From positions 1 through 64,000 of the forward strand of contig JBCAML010000007.1 of the NCBI GenBank assembly GCA_038503075.1: a DNA stretch of 64,000 nt, given 5' to 3'. The stretch comes from Gyromitra esculenta (taxonomy: Eukaryota > Ascomycota > Pezizomycetes > Pezizales > Discinaceae). The notes under the pieces were generated by a model. The model did no database searches. It was given only the letters and a program-made list of their open reading frames with translations, and had not been told where the DNA came from. A program made the position numbers and the translations under genes. Positions within the stretch are counted from its first letter, which is position 1; the number at the start of each line of letters is the position of its first letter. This document shows, piece after piece, positions 34,501 through 46,193 of the stretch.

Positions 34501-36301
34501 GCACTAGCCACATACCAATGTTGCTCGTGGTTGGCTACCTGTTCTCATGCGCACGTGGGTTAACTGCAGGCGGCTAGAAATATCTGGAGAAGGAGGCATG
34601 GCTAAAACGTTATTACCATATTCGTATTTTCTGGCTACTCAGCCATAGGCAGAAACTTGGATTAGTATCTGACGACTGCGAGAGTTGATCTCAGCACCCT
34701 CACCCACGTGGGAAATTACAGCCATGTCTCTATTTGTGACGCGTAAGACAGTTTTGCTTTTGATTTCCTGCACGATAAAGATTTAATCGCTGATTCAGAT
34801 CACGCGTGCGGGGTAGGGGCGCACCAACCATAAGACACGGAGTCTCAGAGCTGTGTATTGGGATGAACCAAAAACTTTAATGGTTTATGGCCGCGCCTGA
34901 TATTCCGGCGCAAGAATCAAGTTATAACGTTAACTTCGATTGGCGCAGGGCGGCATCCCCCCCCACTCGGATTAAGAAGTAAATTTCGCACCAGTATTTA
35001 AACCCGAAAGATAGATTCTCAATAAAAACGATTAGCATAGGTCTCCGCGCAAGCCTAGCACAAATTGCCGTTAGATGGCAGCCGGGTGTCTTTGCTTTTA
35101 GCGATCGTCGCGATAAAAATATATTTTAGTTCTGACTGCGTCTGTGGCTTTTTGAGTTCCTGTCTTCGGGCATTAGATCGACTTGCACGTTATTTTCGTG
35201 CTGCATACCCGTATTACTGTTTTTCCATGGGCGTGCGGGGAATATTTCAAGATTTATTCCGAAAAAATGTTGAGCCACCCATGTTCAAGGTTATTTATGG
35301 CTACATTAGGCAACCATAGTTCGAGAGCTCTTCTATGCTCGTCAAGCATTACGTTCCAGGCACATGTTAACTGGCTCTCATCCCTATTACTCATTACGAT
35401 GTTTATGTGGCTCGTACCTTCACCTGCAAGGGGTTCGTAGTTACTCAGGGTCGTGTGTAACATGATCGATGTAACCTGCATAATTATCATTTCCGAGCCA
35501 CAACACTGAACCAGTAGCACGGATATCAATCAGAGCAGAAACAGCTGATAAGATAGTGATCTGGATTTTCGGCCCTCGTGAGGTCTTTTAATCATAATCG
35601 TAATAAGTTTTGCCCTGCATAATCTCTAGTTCACGTCTCCATTGTCGGTTTGCTGTATTCGGATTCTAACAAAGAACCCTACGTACCCTAGTAGCTGGCC
35701 AAGATAGAGTATTATTGGCTTTGAAGCTATGTGACAGAAAGAGCTACTAGAGAACTCCATTACCTATTCCGTATGCCAATGGAACATATCCCCAACAATA
35801 TAATGGCTATTCGGCATCTATCTAGACAGTATAACCTCGGAGATATACACATACAATCTAGCCAAGACTTGAAATTTGTAATTTCCCAGTCCACAACGCC
35901 ATGAAACCTTCGGCGAACTGTATCACCCCTTTTCATCGGACATTAAGAAAACCCTAACCCACTATCCGACGCCTAGAACGGAACAGCGCCTTCTGCCCTG
36001 GCCGTGACGACAACGGCAGTTATGCAGGGTCCCACCACCTACCTTATCGTTAGTTAGTTAAATAGTTACGTCGAAACTGTACTATTTTGTATCAGAAAAT
36101 TCAAACTCCGTTGGCGGTTCCTGTATATCCGCTCATTACATATCAGTGACTTTTAAGCCAAAACCTGGTCATCCATCGATTCTGACAGATATACATATAT
36201 ACCTTCGTTTTTTCTTTACCTAGAGGCATATTTCCATCGAATTCTCTTAAGCCATACTAGACAATTAAAGTTCGAAACTGTCCCTTACTACGAACATCAA
36301 C
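31535..36301. other. Large intergenic region, no gene recognised
   Basis: About 4.8 kb with only short frames (the longest 94 codons at 33329-33613) that show no domain or intron-linked continuation. No LTR sequence or RNA gene is seen. It may be decayed sequence separating the P450 from the transporter. Confidence 0.5.
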
Positions 36302-37727
36302 ATGAGTTCAGACTATAGCAGAGCCCACACGCCTACGAGCTTGCCAGACTCAGACTCGCAAGGCTCAATCATCAAGAGCGAGAAGGAGCCACCCCCACCC
36401 CCAGATGGTGGCCTTCGTGCCTGGTCAGTTGTTCTAGCAACACATCTGACAGTAATGAATACCTGGGGAATCATCAGCGTGAGTAGCCATAGTCAATTTT
36501 TTTTGCATGTGTTAGGGAGGTGTGACTAATTTTTTTATGAATAATTAAAAAAAGTCATTTGGTGTTTTCCAAACATACTATTCAACGATCCTCCCAGAAA
36601 ACCAGTCCGCCATTAGCTGGATAGGATCGATGCAAGTGTTTTTCCTCTTTTTTATCGGAGTGTTCGGTGGACGAGCCACAGATGCAGGATACTTTCGACA
36701 CGTGTATTCGCTGGGGGTGTTCCTCCAGGTACTTGGTATCATGATGACATCCCTGTGCCACGAGTACTGGCAGTTCTTCCTCGCCCAAGGCGTGTGCTGT
36801 GGACTCGCGAACGGACTGATGTTCTGCGCTGGCCTATCGGTCATGAGCACATACTTCAGGCAGTGGAAATCTATTGCTGTAGGCTTCGCTACTTGTGGGT
36901 CTGTTACCGGGGGAATCGTCTACCCTCTCATGGCTCAACACCTTATCCCTCAAATTGGCTTCCCGTGGGCAATGAGATGTATGGGGTTTGTATGTCTAGC
37001 CACACTACTGCTTGCTTCGGCCTTATACAGAACTCGAGTACCTCCTAGAATCACCGGCCCTCTTATTGAATGGGCTGCGTTTAGAGAGCTGTCCTACGAT
37101 CTCTTTTTAATAGGTATAATATCTCATCACGGCATGCTAGATAGCGCTCAATGTGGCTAACAAATCTCTCAAGGCGGATTTCTCGAGTTCTGCGGGGTCT
37201 ACTTTGCTTTCTACTACGCAGCAGATTTCGCGCTCTCAATCGGTGTCCATTCCGGGGACGCATTCAACTCAATCATCATCATGAACGCCGTCGGAGTCAT
37301 CGGCCGTCTAGTCCCAAGTTATCTCGCCGACCGTTACATCGGCTGCATTAACGCCTTTGCTCCAATTACAATAATTACCGGAATCATTATGATCTGCTGG
37401 ATGGCAGTCGATTCGTATGGCGGACTCATGGCTTTCGTTGTTATTTACGGTATATTCGCAGCGGGCGTTCAAGCGCTTTTCCCGGCCAGCGTGGCAGCCC
37501 TTACAGACGACCCGAGAAAAGCAGGGACGAGAATCGGCATGAGTTTCACGGTTGTCAGTGTTGGATGTGTTGTCGGGCCGCCTATATCGGGGGCGTTGGT
37601 TTCAGTTGGGCATGGCAACTTTCGGTATGCTCAGATCTTCTGTGGTTTGGTGCTGATTTTGGGTGGCCTCTCTTTGGCAGCCGCGAGGGTAGCAAAGACA
37701 GGATGGGTCCTGAGAGCTAAGATGTAA
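36302..37727 (+). CDS. MFS transporter, monocarboxylate-transporter type
   Basis: A plasma-membrane carrier of the MCT branch of the major facilitator superfamily. There are three exons: 36302-36478, 36555-37113, 37174-37727; 429 residues. The short hydrophilic N-terminus leads into PPPPDGGLRAWSVV, the family's PDGG-x-x-W hallmark before TM1. The second exon continues with SFGVFQTYY and IGSMQVFFLFFIGVFGGRATD, the conserved TM1-TM2-loop region. About twelve hydrophobic segments follow, including GRLVPSYLADRYIG at the second half-repeat loop and GTRIGMSFTVVSVGCVVGPP near TM11. The first intron's acceptor follows an A-run and has a weak pyrimidine tract, but the join restores the family sequence exactly. 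The cargo is unknown; in fungi such carriers move carboxylates or export metabolites. Confidence 0.92.
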
Positions 37728-38518
37728 AGGAGTGGTGTATGAGAGGCGTGCGATGCGTTGACGAGTTTGTGGGGGAGCTTGGTGATAATTAAGGGAGGAC
37801 GAAGGGGCATGGGGTTGGATAGAATAGGATTGGATGCATTAGGGGGCTTGAAAGGCAGCGCTTGTTTTTTTAATCTTTCGTATGTTGGAGTTTATCTACT
37901 GTAAATATTTATAAACTAGACGCCAGAACTTTTATCTCACTCCCACAGAACCTAACGAGTGTCCAGAGTGAAGCAGAATTAGTTACAGGAGTATGCCAAA
38001 TCAAAGGCTGGTGGCTCATTAGCCATTTTTAGCCAGCGTATGTAAGTGCAATTGCACAATAGTGCGTAACAACTTAAGCTTGCTCCCAACCTTAACGCTG
38101 GTAAAGCCTATCCAAGGATTGGTGTGGGAGGCGGGGTGCATGGACGACTCTTGTGCTACCAGCATCGATCCAGAATTTGGGACTACTTGTGTCCTTCTGA
38201 GAACTCTGGGTGTAGTTTAGCCTTTGGACTGTTACCAATAGTAATGAACTGCATGTCTTACAAGAACAGATAAAAGTCTAACTTCAACTTGTCCCTTTTT
38301 CTGGATAGACAGCCAACCGTTCTCTAGTATCTGACACTTTAAAGTAAAAAGCACTGATCCGGTCATCTCAAGCGATAAGCTCTTGACAGCGCTAGGGCTT
38401 TCATCTTGAGCGATAGTAAGAGCCAATCGGTGTGTTATGTGTTTAGAATATCCTACCAACTAAAATATCAAACTACAAACTCTTTTTCTTCAAATACTTC
38501 GAGGTCTCGATCTCGAGC
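37728..38518. other. Intergenic, no gene recognised
   Basis: Sequence between the 3' ends of the transporter and the SDR pseudogene, which converge here. No feature is seen beyond short random frames. Confidence 0.5.
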
Positions 38519-39690
38519 TCAATCAAACTTCAACCTAAAAAACGGCCACACCAAATACCCCACAATCCCCAGAACCGCGCCCCGCAAATAGTTATTTCTC
38601 GGACTTGGGCCCCTCATATTGCTCACGAGCATATCACCAACCACATCCATCGCGATGAGAAAACTACCATTCTCGACCCCCTTTAGTGTCCGCTTCGCGA
38701 CCTCAGCTATCGTTAGACCATTTACATTCGCCAGGTCATCGGAGCCCTCGAGTCTCTTTGTAAGTTCCAGCTTCGTCTTCTATTCTTCGTAAAAGGCGTC
38801 CGTGAATATCGTTCCAGGGAACGAGCAATGGATCTAAAAAAAACTTCATCATCGCCGTACAGCAAGACTTCTTGCCGAAGGGTATCCGCAAGGGCCCTGA
38901 TCGCCACTTTTGTTAGCGTGTAAGCCGCGTATCCAGGGAGACCGACAAAGGCAGCGGTCGAAGCCGTGAAGACTACGCTTTTTGTTGTGCCATCGATGGA
39001 TGGTTCTTTAAGCCAGCGCTGAAGGAGGGAGGGAGTTGCGAATGCTGCTGTGTAGTAGTTATTCTCGAGACACGCTTTGATCTGCGATGCCTCGATGCCT
39101 GCGAAAAATCCAACTTGGTGCGAGACTCCACCAACGACGCAGGGTAGGATATCTGGAAGTACGGGGAATCCGAGCACAACCCTCCCAATCTAAGTGTCTG
39201 GGGAACCAATTTGAGAAGACATCGAGTCAGAGTATAGAGAGCAGAAAAAGGCACGAGTGGTCGAGGCGAGACTCTATAATGCTGGATCATAGTAGAGTTA
39301 AATGCGTCACCACCGCAGTTCAGGATCAGAAGGTCTCGTAAGACATCCCATACCTCCCGCCAACAAGGAGGGAATTCCTACTTCTTCAGCCTTTGCCAGG
39401 TCAGCAGAGATAGTAGTTACTGATTGCTTAGGCCTCCGTCAGTTGTTCTCAACTTCCTTCTTGGCAATCAAGAGATCCAACGGGTTTCGCGCCAGCAGAA
39501 TGATATTCGTTCCTAGCCAGATATCGTTTAAGCCAAGTGCCACATGAAATTGCAATAACCTCCACTCTAGGATTACCTTCGAGGCAAGCTGGATAGCAAG
39601 TTCTTTGCCCAGTCCCTTTGAACCACCACAGATAACCGCGGCCTGGGATAGGGAGAGGTTTAGAACGCAATTCCAGAATATTCATGATCA
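38519..39690 (-). pseudogene. Short-chain dehydrogenase, 3-ketodihydrosphingosine-reductase-like, broken
   Basis: Functional relatives reduce 3-ketosphinganine in sphingolipid synthesis. The pieces lie in order on the minus strand: a Rossmann motif AAVICGGSKGLGKELA (near 39645-39600); NIILLARNP; a block matching the family (PDILPCVVGG, then QVGFFAGIEASQIKACLENN); the catalytic YAAYTLTKVAIRALA region (near 38930-38890); and a C-terminal tail NYLRGAVLGIVGYLVWPFF with a stop at 38521-38519. At least two lesions are visible. A frameshift lies in the A8 run at 38836-38843, and an in-frame TAG at 38782-38780 replaces the expected Gln codon. The splice between the first two pieces does not keep frame, and no in-frame start codon is seen. 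The gene is dead unless there are assembly errors. Confidence 0.8.
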
Positions 39691-40452
39691 GGTTTCAGGG
39701 GTAGATCGAACCTTTCCGTCCACAGCAAATCGCCTGCGATACATTACTAGATATTTCTTCAGAAAACTGCCCCATTGAATGTGAAGCCTTTCTGCTAAAG
39801 TGTATTTGTTGCTTGGGCTTCTAAGACAATGCGGGAATTTAGCGGAGAGCTACCCCTGAAATTGCTCGTGAGATGAACACTGGGCAGATTTAGAGTAGAG
39901 ATGGCCTGGCAGATCACGTGAAGTGCCCCCACGCCTTGGATTATTATACTGGTAGAGTTATGTAAGCTTGATTAGTATTCCAGCTGCTCAATCTTACCAT
40001 CCCAAATATTCCTCGTAAGACACCTGAACGATATAAAGTCCGTGTATAGCTACAGATGCACGATACAGGATGATAGTACGAGACTATATGATACGCAGTT
40101 ATAGGCCAAATGGATAGGACATTTGCTAGGTTGTATTCTACTATAGCTATAGGGATATCTGACGCAGGTGTGGCGCACCACATGGCTGATTGTGGCTCGG
40201 CCAACAGAAAACAGGGTTCGGCGGGCCAGACCCAGACTGTAAAGCAAGCAGCCTTCCAGATCCCCAGCACGGACAGGTGTTCGCCGGTCTTTGCCCAAGG
40301 CAACTGTAGCCCCTCTTCCTCCTCCAAATTCCCCCAGCTTACTCTACAGCTCCGTCTCCCTCACCAAACTAACTTAAGCTTAATCCCACCACCGTAAACG
40401 TCCAAAACAACTTATTATCAAAACTCCCATCAAACCCTCTCGTTTGCCCGTA
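39691..40452. other. Divergent intergenic region upstream of the ceramidase
   Basis: The upstream regions of the SDR pseudogene and of the ceramidase face each other here. A CT-rich stretch at 40308-40445 just before the ceramidase start is typical of fungal promoters. No other feature is seen. Confidence 0.5.
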
Positions 40453-41705
40453 ATGGCAACCTGGGGCTGGCCATATGGCCACCATGAATCGTTCTGGGGC
40501 CCCGAAACGTCAACCATAAAGTAGGCTTCTTATTTCTGAAATTAAACGTTATTTCTTTATATCGGGTTTTATCGTTTCTGCTTTGTCTCGAACCGACTCG
40601 AGGGGCTCTGCTCTGCTAACGTGGGACTTGAAATCTAGTTTTTGCGAAAAGGTTAAAACCCTAACCCTGTAGTCTCACAGCGGCATGATCATTCCACTAA
40701 CCTGCAGCTAGGATTATTACCTTTCACCATACGTTGCCGAGTTTGTAAATACCATCACTAGTTTTCTCTACGGTAGATTTGTCTCAATTAAATCAAGCTC
40801 GGAGTTTGTGATATCTGCTACCCCTAACGCTTTCACAATACAGTGTTCCTGGCTTCCTATGGATGCCAAAAGGCTATCAGAGAGGACAAAGACATCATCT
40901 TCACCCTTACCTATGGGTCTCTCGCCGTTGTTGGTATTGGCTCAATGTGCTTCCATGCGACTTTGAAGTATTCCATGCAGTTAGGTACTGTTCCTGTATA
41001 GCAATAGCCCCCCTGGCTTTTTTTCAATCGTTCTGGGGCTACGTGTTGCTAAGCATACATGTATGGCGAATGAGGATAGTGGATGAAATCTCCATGCTAT
41101 ATTCCACCTCGCTAGTCCTATATACAATATTCTCGTTCCAGTTGGACCAAAAGCTCCGAACTATTCTTGCCGTGGGCTTGACTTCGTTCCTGGTGGGGCT
41201 TACGTGGGTCCATCATTCGCTCGGAGAATCATCGCTACATCAATTGGTCTTTGGTAGTTTCATCGTCCTCGTTTTCTTCCGAACCAACTTCCTTATGAGA
41301 ACCAAGGTCGCGGACCAAATCGCTCTGCAGAAAATGCGGAAACTCGCTGCTGTTGGTTCGGTTACCTTCGTTCTAGGATACGCTCTCTGGCTGATCGACG
41401 AGTTCTGCTGTCCCCATTTGACGACTATGAGGGCGTATACCAAGATACCTATTGGCTTCCTGCTCGAGCTTCATGGATGGTGAGTGCCACCCACCCCGCT
41501 ATCTTCTATGCTGATTTCCTATCACGCGCATCACAGGTGGCATCTTTTCACCGGTGTCGGAGTTTACTGTTTCCTCGTTTTCGTGGAGTATCTTCATATC
41601 CAGATCAACGACCAACAAGACGAGTATCACTACTCGGAGGGCGGCCATTTCTTCTTCCCGCGGGTCTTTAGGGTAAGTTCAGCCTCCAAAACGAAAACGC
41701 AGTGA
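40453..41705 (+). CDS. Alkaline ceramidase (Ydc1/Ypc1 family)
   Basis: An ER membrane enzyme that splits ceramide into sphingoid base and fatty acid. There are six exons: 40453-40520, 40639-40651, 40712-40772, 40844-40984, 41080-41479, 41537-41705; 283 residues, with GT-AG introns. Exon 2 is only 13 bases, but it restores the family sequence (FWGPETSTINFCEKDYYLSP). Zinc/catalytic residues are visible: the SMCFHATL His, Asp in LVDEISMLY, and the ELHGWWHL His pair near the C-terminus. Several hydrophobic segments fit the seven-span family fold. The last exon ends RVFRVSSASKTKTQ. A GTAAGT at 41672 could be a further donor, so the exact C-terminus is less certain. The adjacent broken reductase acts in the same lipid pathway. 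Confidence 0.9.
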
Positions 41706-44400
41706 TACGGTGAGATTATGAGATTTTCTGCTACCTGACCCACGATTTCCCTATTTCGTATTTATTTATTTTTTTGGGAAATTTTGAAACACCGTTTTGT
41801 TCCGTAATGTACCTCCTGTTTGGGGTAGTGCGGTGGTATAAGCAAGATGGGGGATAAACGAGGCGCAAACGAGTGATATCCTGTAGTGTTCTTTCGGTTC
41901 ATGTTCAGTGTCAACTAAATTGTAGATTTCACGAGCAATATACACCTACTCTTTAGATAACTCCGACCAAAGTATTTCACGAAATGGCAATACTAATAAG
42001 TGAAACCTTATTCGCACAAAATGCGCGATATCCTAGATAAACGCCGAATTATTATTACAAATACAGCATTTCTTAACAATGCTATAACAGATTCAGATCC
42101 ACCCTATTTGTTTGTATTGTACATGGATAAGACGGTATGCACCTGCTCGGATGTAAATGTTCCGGCCCATATAAAACCCCACCACAACTGTAAGCGGGTG
42201 GCCTACCTATGACTTTAAATGGAGCAACTATACCTTTGCGTCGGCCTCTCACTAATGCTAGTAGGTGATCTATATTCAAGCAGTGTTTTTAACAGACGCC
42301 TGACATAAACCTCAACTCCACGACCAAAAAGAGAACAAAACTCCGAAAACTGGTCACGCATCGATATCACAATCTAACTCCGCCAGTACGCCTTGGACTC
42401 AAGCCCAGGGTTTTACACGAAAAACGCAGTAAACAGGGAAATTATATACAACACGTTTAGCTGTGGCTTCTGTTTCCGCTTCTCGGTGGATCTATCCATA
42501 TCTTCAGCTATAGAGTGAGGTATTTTGATATAAACAGTGGAAGCAATTCCTAACCCCTCGCCTTAGGAGGGCAACCCATTTTGAAAGTTGGCCGACAGTT
42601 TTGTGATTGAGTATTTTGGCAGACCGAGAGGAGAGCTATTCCGAGTCTAGGATTTTTTGAAGAATTCGATTTGGCTTGCGTATGACTTATCAAGCTGATG
42701 AAATTCCGAGCATGAAGATCATAGAGGTCTATCAAGGTCTTGCATACATATTATATTCAAATTAGTAATAAATAGGTAAATTGTACCCTATCTGATGATC
42801 ACTAAGAGCGGTTGAAGGAGAAAATGTCACGCGACAGTTCCGAGTGATTTGAAATTGCGTCTAAAAATGCTGATTCTTTCTGTAATAATACGGTCAAAGT
42901 TCAAGAGCGCATGGGCATTCGTCTTTCGAGCTCGAGAGATACGATGGTGTGCTAATAACGATTCCTCAATGGCAGCAGTATTGGAATGTGACATGGTGAA
43001 ATGAAAAGTAGGATCCTTCATATGGATAGATATATTAATGCTACGAATCCCTTCGCACTATATATATATGTATATACTCAGGCAATTGGGTACGTAGGGG
43101 TTCTATGGAGCTTAAGTTGGGTATGTCTACATACGCATATATCACCCATGGCCTTTCATTTACACTTTCCCCACCTTTATCCCGTAGCCTCGCCACGTGA
43201 ATTGATTTAAGTCCATCCCGTCCGTAGAACTGACACGTTTTTGATTATTTAGCAATGGTCATAGATTAAAGTCGAGACTGCAAGTAGCTGTCATCTCCGG
43301 CGGCACCGGGTAGTAGAGTGAGGATCCAAGCAAAGAGACACAGAATTTTGGCCCTCGGGACACAAAAGCTCCGGTAGCGAGTGTTCACAGAGGAGAATTT
43401 TCAACGTCGTGCCTCGGTGTATTTCAAAACCCTAGGAAGACAGGTTGCTGGAATTCCGGAACGTCGTTCCATCTACATCTGCTTGGCAGTCTCCAGCCAG
43501 CGCAGTTTCCCGGAAAGATACAGTATAGTACCGTCGCTTAGCATGCCGTATGTGTTTCTTGACAGGCGGGTTTAGGCGCAGGCTCCGACTAGCCGTCCGG
43601 CTGAATAACGATACCCTGCAAGCCCTAGTTTTCTGGGGATTCCCCTCGAGTTCCTCCGACATGGTCAGTATATTCGGAACTTTGGCGGGGGAAAAACACT
43701 TTAAATGTGATGACGGTATCCTGCGGTAACATGTGCCTGCAATTTGGAGTTTATTGTGGGGATGGCGTGCGACAAACGGGTGAAGGTCCTCAGCGCCGGC
43801 GCCACATGGGATAAATAACGGTGATGTTGGTGGGGAGGATTAGTGAAACGCTCTACCGCTTTTTTAATACCATCAGATTAAGGTATCTCGTAACTATCCT
43901 TTTAAGCTCCCAAATGCTCGAGAGATTCGTTTTATTGCTTGAAACAAAGCTGTCACGCAAATCAGTGAGTGCTGATCGTGGTCTTCGAAGAAAGGGGTAT
44001 CGTTTTAGAGTTTAATCACAGTTAAATGGCCCCTGGTGTAGATCTAACTTGCTATCATATACGGTTAATCTCCATCTTTATTTGATACTGCACAGCTTTG
44101 GGTGTTTTGCTTGGCTTAGAAAAAGCAAACGTGGACTTACGTGGATTGGATTAACAGAATTCTTGGCCATCCATAATTACCCTAGAAGAATCATGTACCT
44201 GAAAATCCAAGGAATATCGTCGGAATTAGGAACTGTCAGTTCCCTAATCCTGGCAACATCAATATCAACGTTCTTCGGTCCAGCCGAAGGTATCTTCATT
44301 ATATGGAGATAGAATTAGTATATAATGGCCTGCTGATTCCCTTGGATTTGAGTCTCCGCTCTTCAGTAGTTCAAGGCCTTCCAGAATCCTAAGAACGAAT
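41706..44400. other. Intergenic, no gene recognised
   Basis: About 2.7 kb with short domain-free frames on both strands. The final 100 bases before 44401 are the promoter of the AA9 gene. No repeat is seen. Confidence 0.5.
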
Positions 44401-45346
44401 ATGAAGTCCTTCTCTATTGCTGCCGCCGCTGCGGCCCTCCTCAATGCTTCCGGTGTCCTAGGACACGGATATGTGAGCGACCTTACCATTGGCGGCACCA
44501 CATACACCGGCTATCTGCCGTACGTTTCCCTGCTATATATGTCTAGGCATTTCGAGGATCATATGGATATCTAACCTCGATATTCTTATTAGATATTCCG
44601 ATCCTTACTACAGTACTCCTCCCGAGAGAATCGTCCGCAAGATCCCTGGCAATGGACCCGTCGAGGATTTGACTTTGATTGATCTTCAGTGCAATGGATA
44701 TCTCGGCAGTGGATCAGCTCCCGCCCCTCTGAGTGCCACTGTTGCCGCTGGCTCGACCATCTCTCTGCATTGGACTACATGGCCAGACAGCCATCACGGG
44801 CCAGTCATCACTTACATGGCCAAGTGCACCGGGAGCTGCACAACCTACAGCCCAGGCACTGCTGCTGTCTGGTTTAAGGTTGCGGAAGCTGGAAAGCTTT
44901 CTGACGGTACATGGGCTTCGGACGCCTTCATCACCAACCAAGCATATACCTTCAAGGTTCCCTCGTCCTTGGCTGCCGGAAACTACATTGTCCGCCACGA
45001 ACTGATTGCTCTTCACTCTGGTGGGTTACAACGCGCACCTTTTATCTTTAAGGGGGGGTTGCTAACTTTATTGGTGTACGATAGCCTACGCGTATCCCGG
45101 TATCCAATTCTACCCTTCGTGTTTCCAAATCACTGTCACCGGAAGCGGAACTGCCACCGGCCCTAGGTAAGATATCCTGATGCTGTTGATGAAAAATACA
45201 CAACTTGCAGCCTGGACTAACAGAATAATAGCTCCAAGGTTGCCTTCCCAGGTGCTTACACTGCTACATCCCCCGGTATCGTCTTCGATATCTATCAGGG
45301 AACCGGCGCATACACCATCCCCGGCCCCGCTGTCTGGACCGGTTAA
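44401..45346 (+). CDS. AA9 lytic polysaccharide monooxygenase (former GH61)
   Basis: A secreted copper enzyme that cuts cellulose or related glucans oxidatively. There are four exons: 44401-44519, 44593-45020, 45085-45166, 45232-45346; 247 residues. The signal peptide [21 protein letters not shown] is followed directly by HGYV, so His22 becomes the N-terminal copper-brace histidine after cleavage. The second copper histidine is in [16 protein letters not shown] (His107), and the axial Tyr is in [11 protein letters not shown]. Cysteines in LQCNGY and FYPSCFQ give the usual disulfide. The protein ends just after the catalytic domain (PGPAVWTG), with no cellulose-binding module. All active-site features are present, so it should be functional. 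The plant-wall role fits a saprotroph or plant associate. Confidence 0.94.
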
Positions 45347-46193
45347 ACAATCAAATCAGCGGTGGAAGACGGTAGCAAGGGTTTTTGTGGCGGTCTTGAG
45401 ATATAAAGTTTCATGGTTGCTAATAGCATGTGGGGAAAAGCATTTACAGGTTGCGAGGTTATGGTCTGGAGACTATGGTCTGGAGACTATTTTTGTATTT
45501 AACTATTCAATTCTTGGTGTCTTAGGTCAACGTTCTGTGTTATACTTCGGGTGATTTTCGCGACGGTTCTAGTGCCCTCTTCAATAACATCCATCTCGAA
45601 TGATCATGTCGATGTATATGCGTATTTGTTCGATTACCATAAGCGGGAATTGCAGACACCATCTTGTGGAGCTATGGAGGTGTCTAATAGTAGCAGCACT
45701 GTGTCCTAAAGCGTGGGTACTGGGGTCTCTATTCTACGGTGCTGCAGGCCCAAGAGGGAGAGAGCAGGTAGTGGTATAGGGTTAGGGTTACATTGTAGGC
45801 TGGAGCATGCAATTACTGCTGGTTGCTTAATATCGTGAAACCTCTACAGATCACACACTCGAAGCTATGATAACCCATTGATAGCCCATCTGGAGTGGTC
45901 AATAATTCGCGTTTCATTTCAAACCCCTGCCAGTTCATAGCCTACGATTATTTGTCGAGTCCTAAAGCTTGTCTACGGGTTGGAGCTGCTGCATCAAAGA
46001 ATGGTTTTTCTGCAAGTGTTGTTACACGCGTGCCATGTCGAGGCTCATTGCCCTACCAGTGTTGCCCAATATCAGTATACTATCGTCAATGTGGGCTCAA
46101 ACTCAGGGGAACTTTTGTACCTCATAATCCCAGCTCGCACAGTGGATAGTAATTCTAGAAAACCTCGTCAGTGAATTGCCTATATGGCCTAGG
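45347..46193. other. Intergenic, no gene recognised
   Basis: 3' region of the AA9 gene. A 13-base direct duplication (GGAGACTATGGTC) lies near 45467-45492, and GGGTTAGGGTTA near 45779-45790. No gene is seen. Confidence 0.5.

Noticed and set aside
25839..45346. Complete secondary-metabolite gene cluster
   Set aside because: No backbone synthase or cluster regulator is present; only tailoring-type enzymes and a carrier, so it is kept as a weak inference.
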